A stretch of 64,000 nt of DNA. Source: Geobacteraceae bacterium. GTDB taxonomy: Bacteria; Desulfobacterota; Desulfuromonadia; Geobacterales; Pseudopelobacteraceae. Below, one piece after another: positions 36,150 through 44,782 of this stretch. The DNA lies in NCBI GenBank assembly GCA_013336525.1, contig JAAXTM010000011.1, forward strand, positions 19,942-83,941, given 5' to 3'. How positions within the stretch are numbered: the first letter of the stretch is position 1; every line of letters begins with the position of its first letter. The position numbers were made by a program, and so were the translations under genes. The notes under the pieces were generated by a model, which had not been told where the DNA came from, ran no database searches, and worked only from the letters and a program-made list of their open reading frames with translations.

Positions 36150-36623
36150 TTAACGGAGCTGCCCCAAACTGGCCTGCATCAGCTCGATAAATGCCTGCCT
36201 GGTTTCCGGGTCCGTAATGGAGGCTGCTTCCGCTTCAATGCGGGCCAGCTCCATGGGAGTAAGTGGGACGTTTACTATAATTTCTTCAGGCACTTCAACT
36301 GGCAGTGTATCAACCCTGCCGGCCTTAAGTACAATTTCACGAACTAACTCAGCACCAAGACGGCTGTTGAGTTTTTCTTTCATCATGGTGGTCATGAAGC
36401 GAAGCTCCTGAATCCATGGTGCACTGGAGACCGCCACGGTTAATATGCCGTTTATGATCCGCAATGGGCGCGCCCGGCAGGCTAGTGTAGCACCGACAAC
36501 TTCTGGCCATATACGCCATATTTCTGCTTCATGTAATCGTTCAGCCAAACCGAGGCCAACCAGACTTTCCTGCATTAATCCGGACAACGGACGCGGAAAA
36601 GACATCTTAGGGCGTTTTTGCAT
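36150..36623 (-). CDS. DUF721 (DciA-like) protein
   Basis: A 157-residue protein of the DUF721 family. It has the LAERLHEAEIWRIWPEVVGATLACRARP region near residue 27 and LTVAVSSAPWIQELRFM near 65, which together form the KH-like DciA domain. DciA loads the replicative helicase in many bacteria lacking DnaC/DnaI, and this is the likely role. The acidic C-terminal part (from about residue 110) is an extension. GGAG lies eight bases before the ATG. Its first bases overlap the end of the upstream membrane-protein gene by 17 bases. Confidence 0.82.
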   Translation of the reverse strand: MQKRPKMSFPRPLSGLMQESLVGLGLAERLHEAEIWRIWPEVVGATLACRARPLRIINGILTVAVSSAPWIQELRFMTTMMKEKLNSRLGAELVREIVLKAGRVDTLPVEVPEEIIVNVPLTPMELARIEAEAASITDPETRQAFIELMQASLGQLR

Positions 36624-36873
36624 TCAGCTTTCTCCGGCGGCTTACAACACCACCAATAATCTGTCCGGCGACTGAACCACCTAGCGTTAACGGTATATAA
36701 TGCCAACTGAGCCCAGTTTTTATACGTAAAAGCACGATAAATGGTATCGGCAGATGTATTAGCAAAAACCACATAAAGGAATATTTTGTATAATTTTGAC
36801 GGATATAGCCACATGGAATGCTTATAATAAAAGCAAATATAATCAAACCGACAATGAGAATTGTCCCCTCCAT
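36607..36873 (-). CDS. Small membrane protein of unknown function
   Basis: An 88-residue protein with three or so hydrophobic segments: ILIVGLIIFAFIISIPCGYI near residue 5, MWFLLIHLPIPFIVLL near 34, and a glycine-rich SVAGQIIGGVV near 66, with a basic C-terminal tail. I do not recognise a family. The ATG at 36873 has AAGGAG seven bases upstream. It overlaps the DciA-like gene by 17 bases, so the two are probably co-transcribed. Confidence 0.65.
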   Translation of the reverse strand: MEGTILIVGLIIFAFIISIPCGYIRQNYTKYSFMWFLLIHLPIPFIVLLRIKTGLSWHYIPLTLGGSVAGQIIGGVVSRRRKLNAKTP

Positions 36874-37046
36874 GTACAAACTCCTTAGTAATCAGTAAAA
36901 GTTTTTTTGGTAGAAACTAACTTGGTTAACCTACTTAACATTTTCATCAGAACCTTGTCATAGTAGGAACTCATATAATTTTTGTCAATTACCATTGCAC
37001 ATCAGTCCGCACAATAAAGCTCTTAAATTACGGGAGATCTATAAAA

Positions 37047-37331
37047 GTGATTCAAAACGGACAATTACTTGCTGTATTCAATTCAGCACATCGAGTTATG
37101 AAAGCTGAACATATTCTCAAAGGGTGTGGAGTGGCTATGACACTGATACCGGCCCCCAGGGCACTCTCAACAGACTGTGGCCTCGCAATTTGCTTTAGCA
37201 GCGCTCTCTATGACGTGGTGCTAAACGCCCTTACTTCAGAAGAACTCCTACCGGAATTTATCTATCGGAAAGACAGCGATTTGCACTATGAACCAATATG
37301 GTGTAACGAGAATTTCCAAGTTATCCAATAA
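37047..37331 (+). CDS. DUF3343 protein (putative Se/S carrier-like)
   Basis: A 94-residue protein matching DUF3343: FNSAHRVMKAEHILKGCG near residue 11, LIPAPRALSTDCGLAICF near 33. The cysteines at residues 27 and 44 are the conserved ones; relatives are annotated as putative Se/S carrier-like proteins. The last 25 residues extend past the usual domain. It starts with GTG, with GGGAG ten bases upstream. It is alone between the membrane protein and ffh. The function is inference from the family only. Confidence 0.75.
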   Translation: MIQNGQLLAVFNSAHRVMKAEHILKGCGVAMTLIPAPRALSTDCGLAICFSSALYDVVLNALTSEELLPEFIYRKDSDLHYEPIWCNENFQVIQ

Positions 37332-37419
37332 TGCTGACAACACATCACGGAAGTGCATCATTATTGTTAAATACAACCATCACTATACGGTATAATACGT
37401 CTTTAAAAACAAATAGTTC

Positions 37420-37448
37420 TTGACAGCGACAGGGCGTCACTTTATAGT
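37420..37448 (+). promoter_or_regulatory. Sigma-70 promoter of the ffh operon
   Basis: A perfect TTGACA at 37420-37425 and TATAGT at 37443-37448, exactly 17 bases apart, predict a start near 37455, about 40 bases before ffh. Confidence 0.8.
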
Positions 37449-37494
37449 GATCCCCTTTTGGAATAACTCTACACTTAAGGCTACATAACATAAA

Positions 37495-38856
37495 ATGTTT
37501 AACAGCTTATCGGACAAACTAGAATCAGCCTTCAAGAAACTTCGTGGTCAGGGAGTAATGACTGAGGAGAATATAAAGGATGCTTTGCGTGAGGTCCGGC
37601 TAGCTCTCCTTGAGGCCGATGTTAACTTTAAGGTTGTTAAAGATTTCATAGAAAATGTTCGAAACAAAGCCGTAGGCACCGAAGTTCTGAACAGCCTGTC
37701 CCCAGGCCAGCAGATAATCAAAATAGTTCATGATGAACTTATCGCTATCATGGGCGGCAGCGAAGACAATTCACTTGATCTCGCAGCAAAACCACCAGTT
37801 GCAATTATGATGGTTGGTTTACAGGGTGCCGGAAAGACCACGACATGCGGCAAGCTGGGCAATCTGCTTAAAAAACAGAAGCGAAAGCCTCTACTTGTTT
37901 CTGCCGATGTTTATCGCCCGGCTGCTATTGAACAACTAAAACTGGTTGGCAGCCAGTTAGGTCTTGAGGTTTTTGCCTCAACCGCCGACCAGAAACCGCT
38001 TGATATAAGTGTCAGCGCAATGAAGTTTGCCGAATTGAATGGCTACGACACTGTCATTTTGGATACAGCCGGGCGTCACCAGATAGATGATTTTCTGATG
38101 AATGAGCTGAGTGAGATTAATACAGCCATACAACCCCGTGAAATTTTATTTGTAGCTGATGCCATGACTGGGCAGGAAGCCGTTGCCATCGCTAGCGGTT
38201 TTAATGACCGACTTGAGATAAGTGGCGTTGTGCTTTCCAAGCTTGACGGAGATGCAAAGGGTGGAGCTGCCCTTTCCATCAAAGCTGTTACCGGCAAACC
38301 AATTAAGTTTGTTGGACTCGGTGAGAAACTTGATGCATTGGAGGTTTTTCACGCTGATCGAATAGTATCGCGCATTCTTGGCATGGGGGATGTCCTTACT
38401 CTTGTTGAAAAAGCACAATCACTTTTTGATGACAAAGAAACAACACTTCTTCAGCAAAAACTGAAGAAAAGCCAGTTTGACCTTGAAGATTTTCTCTCAC
38501 AGATGCAGCAGATCAAAAAATTGGGATCTGTTGAATCTATCATGGGAATGATCCCTGGTATGGGCAAAATGATGAAGCAGATGAAGGGCGCCCAGCCAAG
38601 TGAAAATGAAATTAAGCGCATTGAAGCGATTATCCGTTCAATGACCCCAGGTGAGCGCGCTAACCACGGGATAATAAACGGCAGTCGCCGCCTTCGGATA
38701 TCCAAAGGAAGCGGCACATCAGTACAGGAAGTCAATCTGTTGCTCAAACGTTTTACAGAAGCACAAAAAATGATGAAGATGATGCAGAAGCTAGGTCCAA
38801 AAGGCCTACTCAAAGGAATGGGCGGGCTTGGTAAGGGAATGATGCCATTCCGTTAA
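37495..38856 (+). CDS. ffh: Signal recognition particle protein Ffh
   Basis: The GTPase subunit of the signal recognition particle, binding signal sequences and SRP RNA. The 453-residue protein has an N domain (residues 1-85), a G domain with GLQGAGKTTTCGKLG near 105, DTAGRHQIDDFLMNEL near 188, SKLDGDAKGGAALS near 245, and a methionine-rich M domain (from about 325) ending in MMPFR. It is the first gene of a long plus-strand run through rnhB. Length is normal. Confidence 0.96.
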   Translation: MFNSLSDKLESAFKKLRGQGVMTEENIKDALREVRLALLEADVNFKVVKDFIENVRNKAVGTEVLNSLSPGQQIIKIVHDELIAIMGGSEDNSLDLAAKPPVAIMMVGLQGAGKTTTCGKLGNLLKKQKRKPLLVSADVYRPAAIEQLKLVGSQLGLEVFASTADQKPLDISVSAMKFAELNGYDTVILDTAGRHQIDDFLMNELSEINTAIQPREILFVADAMTGQEAVAIASGFNDRLEISGVVLSKLDGDAKGGAALSIKAVTGKPIKFVGLGEKLDALEVFHADRIVSRILGMGDVLTLVEKAQSLFDDKETTLLQQKLKKSQFDLEDFLSQMQQIKKLGSVESIMGMIPGMGKMMKQMKGAQPSENEIKRIEAIIRSMTPGERANHGIINGSRRLRISKGSGTSVQEVNLLLKRFTEAQKMMKMMQKLGPKGLLKGMGGLGKGMMPFR

Positions 38857-38922
38857 ATATAAAAGTCTAGACCCGTGTTCACAAAATACTATCCAGAAGT
38901 ACAAAATCAGGAGGAAATACAA

Positions 38923-39189
38923 ATGGCTACAAAAATCAGACTTGCACGTGCAGGCGCTAAAAAGAGACCTTTCTACCAGATAGTTGTTGCTGATGAACGC
39001 AGCCGCAGAGATGGTAGTTTCATCGAAAATGTTGGCACATACGATCCAACCAAGAATCCTGCTGTTGTTAAACTGAAGACGGAAAGTGTAACTACTTGGC
39101 TCGGCAAGGGCGCCCAACCTACTGATACGGTTCGTCAGATACTCAAGAATGCCGGACTTCTTGACAAGGCCCCTGCAGCTACCGCATAA
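38923..39189 (+). CDS. rpsP: 30S ribosomal protein bS16
   Basis: An 88-residue S16 starting [19 protein letters not shown], with the conserved [27 protein letters not shown] lies eight bases before the ATG at 38923. It follows ffh by 66 bases in the order ffh-rpsP-khpA-rimM-trmD. Confidence 0.96.
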   Translation: MATKIRLARAGAKKRPFYQIVVADERSRRDGSFIENVGTYDPTKNPAVVKLKTESVTTWLGKGAQPTDTVRQILKNAGLLDKAPAATA

Positions 39190-39246
39190 CGTATCCAGTT
39201 CATCCGGTCCGCCGGTCACTCTATATGGGCAGCAGAGGATATCGCC

Positions 39247-39477
39247 ATGAAGACTCTTGTAGAAAGCATTGCAAAAGCGCTGGTTGATGACCCGACTCAA
39301 GTAATAGCAACCGAGGAGACAGAGGAGGATACTCTGGTCATTAGTTTGACCGTCGCCAAGGATGACATGGGAAGAATCATCGGTAAGGAAGGGCGGACCG
39401 CAAAAGCGATACGAACTATTCTTAATGCTGTATCTACAAAAGACAACAAGAAGGCGATCCTAAAGATTGTAGAATAA
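39247..39477 (+). CDS. khpA: KhpA RNA-binding KH-domain protein
   Basis: A 76-residue single KH domain (MKTLVESIAKALVDDP, then VAKDDMGRIIGKEGRTAKAIRTIL with the GxxG loop IGKEGR). KhpA proteins bind RNA with KhpB in Gram-positive species. It lies between rpsP and rimM as usual. Its TAA is followed immediately by the rimM ATG. Confidence 0.94.
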   Translation: MKTLVESIAKALVDDPTQVIATEETEEDTLVISLTVAKDDMGRIIGKEGRTAKAIRTILNAVSTKDNKKAILKIVE

Positions 39478-39999
39478 ATGACAGATCAGGATGAATTGAT
39501 TCCGGTTGGTAAAATCATCGGTACACATGGAATTAAGGGGGCTCTAAAGGTACACTCCTATTCCGGAAATATAGACAGCTTACAATCTGCTAAAACCGCT
39601 TTTTTGAAAAAAAAAGACGGTACGCTTTGTGAGTATGTCATAAAAAGTGTTTCTGCACATGCCGGCGGCTTCATTTTATATCTGGATGGTTTTTCAGACA
39701 TTAATCAAGTTCTTTCTTTTACCGGCTTAGAGATTTGTCTAAAACTAAGTCAGTTACCGGCTACTGATCAAGATGAATATTACTGGCGTGATCTTATCGG
39801 CCTTGTTGTTTTCACTGATCAGGGCATTGAACTTGGAACACTTGTTGACATTTTTGAAACCGGCAGCAGCGACATCTACGTTGTAAGAGGCGGTTCCAAA
39901 GAGTATTTGATCCCGGCTATTGCTGATGTAATTGCAGAAATTGACATTCAGGGTAAAAAAATGATTATTACCCCGCTTGAAGGCTTATTAGATCTATGA
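39478..39999 (+). CDS. rimM: Ribosome maturation factor RimM
   Basis: A 173-residue 16S rRNA-processing factor that binds S19. It has an N-terminal beta-barrel ([20 protein letters not shown]) and a C-terminal PRC-barrel ([20 protein letters not shown] near residue 100, [15 protein letters not shown] near 141). It starts with no gap after khpA and overlaps trmD by four bases (ATGA). Confidence 0.94.
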   Translation: MTDQDELIPVGKIIGTHGIKGALKVHSYSGNIDSLQSAKTAFLKKKDGTLCEYVIKSVSAHAGGFILYLDGFSDINQVLSFTGLEICLKLSQLPATDQDEYYWRDLIGLVVFTDQGIELGTLVDIFETGSSDIYVVRGGSKEYLIPAIADVIAEIDIQGKKMIITPLEGLLDL

Positions 40000-40739
40000 A
40001 GTTTGACATCCTGACTCTGTTTCCAGGGATGTTTTCCGGGCCTTTTGATGAAAGTATTATCAAAAGAGCTAAAGATAAACAGCTCATTGACATTTCGCTA
40101 CACAATATCCGCGACTGGGCCACAGATCGTCATCAAACTGCTGATGACAGCCCTTATGGCGGTGGTGCAGGCATGGTCATGAAAGCCGCTCCACTGGCAG
40201 CAGGTATTGAGTCAATAAAGTCACAGAGCCCGTTGTCAACAGTTGTGCTTACATCGCCCCACGGAAGACGCCTCACACATAGCGTTGCTGTGGAACTTGC
40301 CGAGAAACCAGGGTTGATAATTGTTTGCGGTCGTTATGAAGGGATTGATGAAAGAGTACGATCGATCTATGCAGAAGACGACATTTCTCTTGGTGATTTT
40401 GTTCTCTCAGGCGGTGAAATAGCCGCAATGGCAATTGTTGACTCTGTAACAAGGTTAATTCCAGGAGCTCTTGGCAGTATTGAATCAGCTGAATCAGATT
40501 CTTTTGGTGACGGCTTGCTGGAGTATCCACACTACACGCGTCCACCTGAATTTAAGGGATTAACCGTTCCAGACGCCCTACTTTCGGGAAATCATGAACT
40601 GATCAGAAAATGGCGCCGTAAAGAATCGCTGCGCAAGACAAGAGCACTGCGGCCAGACTTGCTCTCAAGAGCCCTATTGACAAGGGAAGACAGAAAGATG
40701 CTGACTGAGATTGAGCAGGAGAGCCCCCATGACATGTAA
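39996..40739 (+). CDS. trmD: tRNA (guanine-37-N1)-methyltransferase TrmD
   Basis: A 247-residue SPOUT methyltransferase making m1G37 in tRNA. Signatures are [33 protein letters not shown] near residue 49, the trefoil knot [12 protein letters not shown] near 110 (here [13 protein letters not shown]), and [11 protein letters not shown]. It overlaps rimM by four bases and the next SPOUT gene by 11, so the run is translationally coupled. Confidence 0.95.
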   Translation: MKFDILTLFPGMFSGPFDESIIKRAKDKQLIDISLHNIRDWATDRHQTADDSPYGGGAGMVMKAAPLAAGIESIKSQSPLSTVVLTSPHGRRLTHSVAVELAEKPGLIIVCGRYEGIDERVRSIYAEDDISLGDFVLSGGEIAAMAIVDSVTRLIPGALGSIESAESDSFGDGLLEYPHYTRPPEFKGLTVPDALLSGNHELIRKWRRKESLRKTRALRPDLLSRALLTREDRKMLTEIEQESPHDM

Positions 40740-41307
40740 CAATCTGGCGGTTGCACTTGTTCACTACCCGGTTTACAACAAGCATCACGAAGTTGTCACC
40801 TCTGCTTTGACAAACCTGGATCAGCACGACATTGCCCGCTCATCAAAAACGTTTGGGCTGGATCGCTTTTATATTGTGACCCCTTCCGAGGAACAGCGAA
40901 AGCTGGCCGAAAGAATAAGTGGCCACTGGCAACAGGGCTGGGGTGCTGACTATAACCCTGATCGTAGAGAGGCTCTGGATATTGTCCGGGTTACTCCTAC
41001 GCTGGCAGCAGCGGCAGCGGATTTTCAAACCGGATTCAGCAAAACTGTCAAAATTGCAGTCACCGGGGCAGCAAAACGCTCAGGTTCGATAGCACTTGTG
41101 GCATTCAGGAAGCTACTTGAGGAATCTGACCAGCCATACCTGCTGCTGTTAGGTACCGGGTGGGGACTGACTGATGAATGTTTTTCAACAGCTGATCTTA
41201 TACTTGAACCAATAGCAGGAAACGGATTATACAATCACCTCTCGGTTCGTTCTGCAGCAGCAATAATGTTTGATCGACTCAGAGGAATTGAACGCGAAGA
41301 TACATAA
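40729..41307 (+). CDS. SPOUT-type RNA methyltransferase found beside trmD
   Basis: A 192-residue protein. It starts [24 protein letters not shown] with N-terminal knot-like elements and has a C-terminal [15 protein letters not shown] and [21 protein letters not shown], typical of a SAM-binding knot. It matches a family of predicted RNA methyltransferases encoded after trmD in deltaproteobacteria and some thermophiles. The target nucleoside is unknown. AGGAG lies seven bases before the ATG at 40729, which overlaps the trmD end by 11 bases. Confidence 0.82.
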   Translation: MTCNNLAVALVHYPVYNKHHEVVTSALTNLDQHDIARSSKTFGLDRFYIVTPSEEQRKLAERISGHWQQGWGADYNPDRREALDIVRVTPTLAAAAADFQTGFSKTVKIAVTGAAKRSGSIALVAFRKLLEESDQPYLLLLGTGWGLTDECFSTADLILEPIAGNGLYNHLSVRSAAAIMFDRLRGIEREDT

Positions 41308-41345
41308 ACTCACAAACCGAGCATCATACAGGAGGAAGGCAACTA

Positions 41346-41705
41346 ATGAATACCATCGATTTTCTGGAATTTGACCAAATGAAGAAGAATGTAATCCCTT
41401 TCAAGGTCGGGGATACTGTTAAAGTACATGTAAGAATCGTCGAGGGCGACAAACAGCGTATTCAGGCATATCAGGGCGTTTGTATTGCTCGCCAGAATGG
41501 TGGCGTTCGCGAGACATTTACAGTTCGTAAAATCTCCAACAACATTGGCGTTGAAAGAACGTTTCCGTTGCATTCACCAAACATTGAAAACATTGAAGTC
41601 ATGGTTCGTGGTCATGTCCGTCGCGCCAAACTTTACTATCTGCGCAAATTGCGCGGTAAAGCAGCCAGGATTCGTGAGAAGAAATACGTACCTGTCGCCA
41701 AATAG
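41346..41705 (+). CDS. rplS: 50S ribosomal protein bL19
   Basis: A 119-residue L19, with [35 protein letters not shown] and the C-terminal [23 protein letters not shown] lies eight bases before the ATG. It is the last ribosomal gene before a strong terminator. Confidence 0.96.
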   Translation: MNTIDFLEFDQMKKNVIPFKVGDTVKVHVRIVEGDKQRIQAYQGVCIARQNGGVRETFTVRKISNNIGVERTFPLHSPNIENIEVMVRGHVRRAKLYYLRKLRGKAARIREKKYVPVAK

Positions 41706-41712
41706 TTCACAA

Positions 41713-41744
41713 AAAAGCCCCGCTCATGCGGGGCTTTTTTGTAT
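41713..41744 (+). terminator. Terminator after rplS
   Basis: AAAAAAGCCCCGC and GCGGGGCTTTTTT pair around TCAT, eight bases after the rplS stop. It reads as a terminator on both strands. Confidence 0.95.
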
Positions 41745-41784
41745 TAGTAAGTTTGTTAACTGCTTACCAGAGTCAGGACTGATT

Positions 41785-42438
41785 ATGACACATCAAGGCG
41801 AACTGTTTTCAGCGCAAGCTCTCGACACACTCAAGTTCGAGAAAGTTGCATACAGCAGCGGTTTTACATGCGTAGCTGGAATCGATGAAGCAGGACGTGG
41901 GCCACTGGCTGGTCCAGTGATGGCCGCAGCTGTAATCCTGCCGGTCGGGCTAAAGATCAATGGGGTTGACGACTCCAAAAAGCTTACGCCGGACAAGCGG
42001 GAAAAACTGTTTGATGTCATCATGGCGCAAGCTTTGTCAGTCGGAGTTGGTGTTATGACGCCGGCCGACATTGACCGAATAAACATTCTACAAGCCACCC
42101 GCTGTGCAATGCTTGCTGCTGTCCAGCAACTTTCCCAACAACCGGACTACCTGTTAATCGATGGGATCAGTACCATAGACAGCACAATTGCCCAGAAGAC
42201 CATAAAGAAGGGCGATTCCCTGAGCCTCTCTATAGCTGCCGCCTCGATTATTGCAAAGGTAACCCGTGACCGGCTTATGATCGAGATGGATGCTGAATAT
42301 CCTGGATACGGATTTTCCGGTCACAAAGGGTATGGCAGTGCTGCTCACATGGAAGCGATCAGGAAATTTGGACCATCGCCCATTCATCGACTGACTTTTG
42401 GCGGTGTCAAGGAGTATGTAGGTTGTACCTCTTCCTGA
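41785..42438 (+). CDS. rnhB: Ribonuclease HII
   Basis: A 217-residue RNase HII that removes ribonucleotides from DNA. Catalytic acids are in GIDEAGRGPLAGPV (Asp34, Glu35) and LIDGISTID, with VDDSKKLTPDKRE and SIIAKVTRDRLM as further family motifs. The ATG at 41785 is the family-type start. The longer in-frame reading back into rplS is rejected because it crosses the terminator. It overlaps the downstream phosphoesterase gene by 16 bases. Confidence 0.95.
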   Translation: MTHQGELFSAQALDTLKFEKVAYSSGFTCVAGIDEAGRGPLAGPVMAAAVILPVGLKINGVDDSKKLTPDKREKLFDVIMAQALSVGVGVMTPADIDRINILQATRCAMLAAVQQLSQQPDYLLIDGISTIDSTIAQKTIKKGDSLSLSIAAASIIAKVTRDRLMIEMDAEYPGYGFSGHKGYGSAAHMEAIRKFGPSPIHRLTFGGVKEYVGCTSS

Positions 42439-43583
42439 TAACATTCCTGACGCTCTACGGCGGTATGCATCTTTACGCATTCTTCAGACTGCGTAGTATT
42501 TTCCGACCGGTACGGCACCAGACATGGCTACTGATTGCCTGGCTGATTCTCATGACCATCGTCCCGTTTCTAGTCCGCGTGGCAGAACAATTCGGCATGG
42601 AAGAAACCGCGTTGGTTATCGCATGGCCCGGCTATCTCTGGATGGGTTTCCTGTTTATACTCACCTCACTTTTGCTATTCACCGACACGATTCATTACTT
42701 TTACCGCCTTGTATTCCGTAGTTTTTACAAACGATTACCAGAATTTATATCGTCTCGTAATGCCAGCAGCATTGTACTCATCATTGCTGTAGTAGCCAGC
42801 ATTTATGCTTTTATTGAAGCTGGGCAGATCCGTAGCGAACATATTGTCATAACCTCGGCTAAACTCCCCTCCTCTATTCCCAAGATCAGAATAGTACAGA
42901 TATCCGATGTGCATATCGGCCTGCTGTTGCAAGACTATCGGCAGGAACGCATTCTGGCAAAGATAAGGGAAGCCGGTCCTGACATTCTCGTCTCAACCGG
43001 TGATTTAATTGACGGCAAATTGAACCTTGATTACGGCATCTCTGAACGCACCCCTCTAGCAGCATTACTGTCATCTATTCCGGCATCTTACGGAAAATTT
43101 GCCGTCATTGGTAATCACGAGGTTTACGCAGGCCTACCACAGGCTCTTGCCTTTAGCCGTGCAGCCGGTTTTTCTATCCTCCGCAACCAATCCATCAAGC
43201 TTAAAAATGGAATTACCATATCAGGCGTTGATGATCGTGCCGTTAATCCTGGAGCTCTTAGCGACAAAGACACCGAAACAGCTCTTCTCAACACGGTTTC
43301 TCACGATTCTTTCCATCTGTTGCTGAAGCACCGGCCCGACATACTGCCGGAAAGTGACGGCCACTTTGACCTGCAACTCTCCGGTCACGTCCATAACGGG
43401 CAGATCTTCCCGTTCAACTTCCTCGTTAAACTTAAGCATCAAATCCCCTGCGGAACAACCATGACCAGAGCAGGTTCCCGCATTCATGTTTCAAGAGGCA
43501 CCGGAACCTGGGGCCCTCCCATGCGTTTGTTTGCCCCGCCCGAGGTCACAGTTATTGACATCGTCCGGCAGCAACCATCCTGA
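42423..43583 (+). CDS. Membrane-anchored metallophosphoesterase
   Basis: A 386-residue YaeI/YkuE-type protein. Four hydrophobic segments (about residues 1-15, 30-50, 60-85 and 112-132) are followed by a calcineurin-like phosphoesterase domain: QISDVHIGL near 160, STGDLIDG near 190, IGNHEVYAG near 225 and LSGHVHNGQIFP near 320. All metal-binding motifs are intact. The substrate is unknown; UDP-diacylglucosamine or nucleotide substrates are known in the wider family. It starts with TTG at 42423, supported by AAGGAG eight bases upstream, within the end of rnhB. Confidence 0.85.
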   Translation: MYLFLITFLTLYGGMHLYAFFRLRSIFRPVRHQTWLLIAWLILMTIVPFLVRVAEQFGMEETALVIAWPGYLWMGFLFILTSLLLFTDTIHYFYRLVFRSFYKRLPEFISSRNASSIVLIIAVVASIYAFIEAGQIRSEHIVITSAKLPSSIPKIRIVQISDVHIGLLLQDYRQERILAKIREAGPDILVSTGDLIDGKLNLDYGISERTPLAALLSSIPASYGKFAVIGNHEVYAGLPQALAFSRAAGFSILRNQSIKLKNGITISGVDDRAVNPGALSDKDTETALLNTVSHDSFHLLLKHRPDILPESDGHFDLQLSGHVHNGQIFPFNFLVKLKHQIPCGTTMTRAGSRIHVSRGTGTWGPPMRLFAPPEVTVIDIVRQQPS

Positions 43584-43597
43584 CAATACCGGTTATA

Positions 43598-43650
43598 CTA
43601 GGAGCCTGTCGGATTTTCGCTACGATTTCCTAAGTCCGACAGACTCCTAG
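43598..43650. repeat. Imperfect inverted repeat, terminator-like or REP-like
   Basis: CTAGGAG-x-CTGTCGGA pairs with TCCGACAG-x-CTCCTAG (15 of 16 positions) around a 21-base loop. It sits between convergent genes, and its right arm contains the mltG stop codon. There is no T run. Confidence 0.6.
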
Positions 43651-44645
43651 CGGAGATAGCGCACTACTGCACGATTATGTTCAACAAGATTTCGTGAAAA
43701 CTGGTGGGTGCCGTCCTGGCGGGCGACAAAATAGAGGAAATCTGTTTTGGCCGGAGTTATTGCTGCCTGAACAGCGTCCATGCCCGGATTGCCGATAGGT
43801 CCGGGAGGTAGTCCTTTGTTGAGATAGGTATTATATGGTGATGGGCGCTGAATATCGGCTTTATTCACCTTGCCAGAGAACGCCCGTACCCCGTAAACGG
43901 CTGTTGGGTCACTCTGCAATGGCATACCGATGCGTAAGCGATTATGGAATACTGATGAAATTATCGGTTTTTCTTTCGCTGAAACAGCCTCTTTTTCTAT
44001 TATCGATGCTAGCGTGATAATTTCATGCCGAGAAAACCGGCGTGTGCCCTCCCCCTCCTGAATAGTAGTATATGCTTTTTCGAATTGTAACATCATCTGT
44101 TCAAGCAACTGCTCTTCACTTCCGCCACGCGAAAGATTGTAGGTTGCAGGATAGAGATATCCTTCTGCACTGGCTTCTTTGAGGCCGAGGCGTATCAAAA
44201 GCCCCTGATCAAGGCACTTTTCCAGGAAGATCTCCTTTTTGAAGACCCCCTTCCGCTCCAGCAGTTCGGCAGCCTGATATATTGAATACCCTTCTGGAAG
44301 AGTAAATTTATGATAGTCCACATCTCCTGAAACAATTTTTTTCAGAATCAAATCAGGGGTCATTTTATCATTGAAACTGTATTCACCAGCTTTCAGCCGA
44401 TGTGCGTCCCCTCTGAGTCGTGTCATTAAAACGAAATGCCACGAGCTACGAATGACACCACAGTCCTTCAGATCATTGGCAAGTTTGCGGACTCCACTAC
44501 CGGGCGGAAACGAAATATTGCAGACAACTGAACCTTTACCTGGGGATAAAAAAATACAGAACAGATACCAGAGAAGGCTGATAAGCAGAACTACACGTAG
44601 AGCGTATATACAGCAAACTTTAGTGGATAAATTTACAGGGATCAT
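43647..44645 (-). CDS. mltG: Endolytic murein transglycosylase MltG
   Basis: A 332-residue inner-membrane protein (one segment near residues 13-33) with the YceG domain. It cleaves nascent glycan strands and is thought to terminate their growth. Motifs are FTLPEGYSIYQAAELL, EGYLYPATYNL near 163, the catalytic glutamate in LASIIEKEA near 217, and YNTYLNKGLPPGPIGNPG near 278. Length is normal. It is a minus-strand gene downstream of the phosphoglycerate mutase gene with about 140 bases between. Confidence 0.94.
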   Translation of the reverse strand: MIPVNLSTKVCCIYALRVVLLISLLWYLFCIFLSPGKGSVVCNISFPPGSGVRKLANDLKDCGVIRSSWHFVLMTRLRGDAHRLKAGEYSFNDKMTPDLILKKIVSGDVDYHKFTLPEGYSIYQAAELLERKGVFKKEIFLEKCLDQGLLIRLGLKEASAEGYLYPATYNLSRGGSEEQLLEQMMLQFEKAYTTIQEGEGTRRFSRHEIITLASIIEKEAVSAKEKPIISSVFHNRLRIGMPLQSDPTAVYGVRAFSGKVNKADIQRPSPYNTYLNKGLPPGPIGNPGMDAVQAAITPAKTDFLYFVARQDGTHQFSRNLVEHNRAVVRYLR

Positions 44646-44721
44646 TTGTACATTATGATAATTTATTCAATAGTAGTCAAGCCCCAGCAGACATTATGGA
44701 GCATCAGTATCCGACTTCAAT

Positions 44722-44765
44722 AATAGAGAAGGGCATCCGCCATAACTCGAATGCCCTTCTCTATT
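44722..44765 (-). terminator. Hairpin downstream of the phosphoglycerate mutase gene
   Basis: AATAGAGAAGGGCAT and ATGCCCTTCTCTATT are exact 15-bp arms around a 14-base loop, 17 bases past the apgM stop. Only a short T stretch follows. Confidence 0.75.
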
Positions 44766-44782
44766 CTAATATGCAACTTTTT

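Noticed and set aside
41485..41784. N-terminal extension of rnhB back into rplS
   Set aside because: The extension crosses the rplS terminator and lacks RNase HII similarity; the ATG at 41785 gives the normal start.
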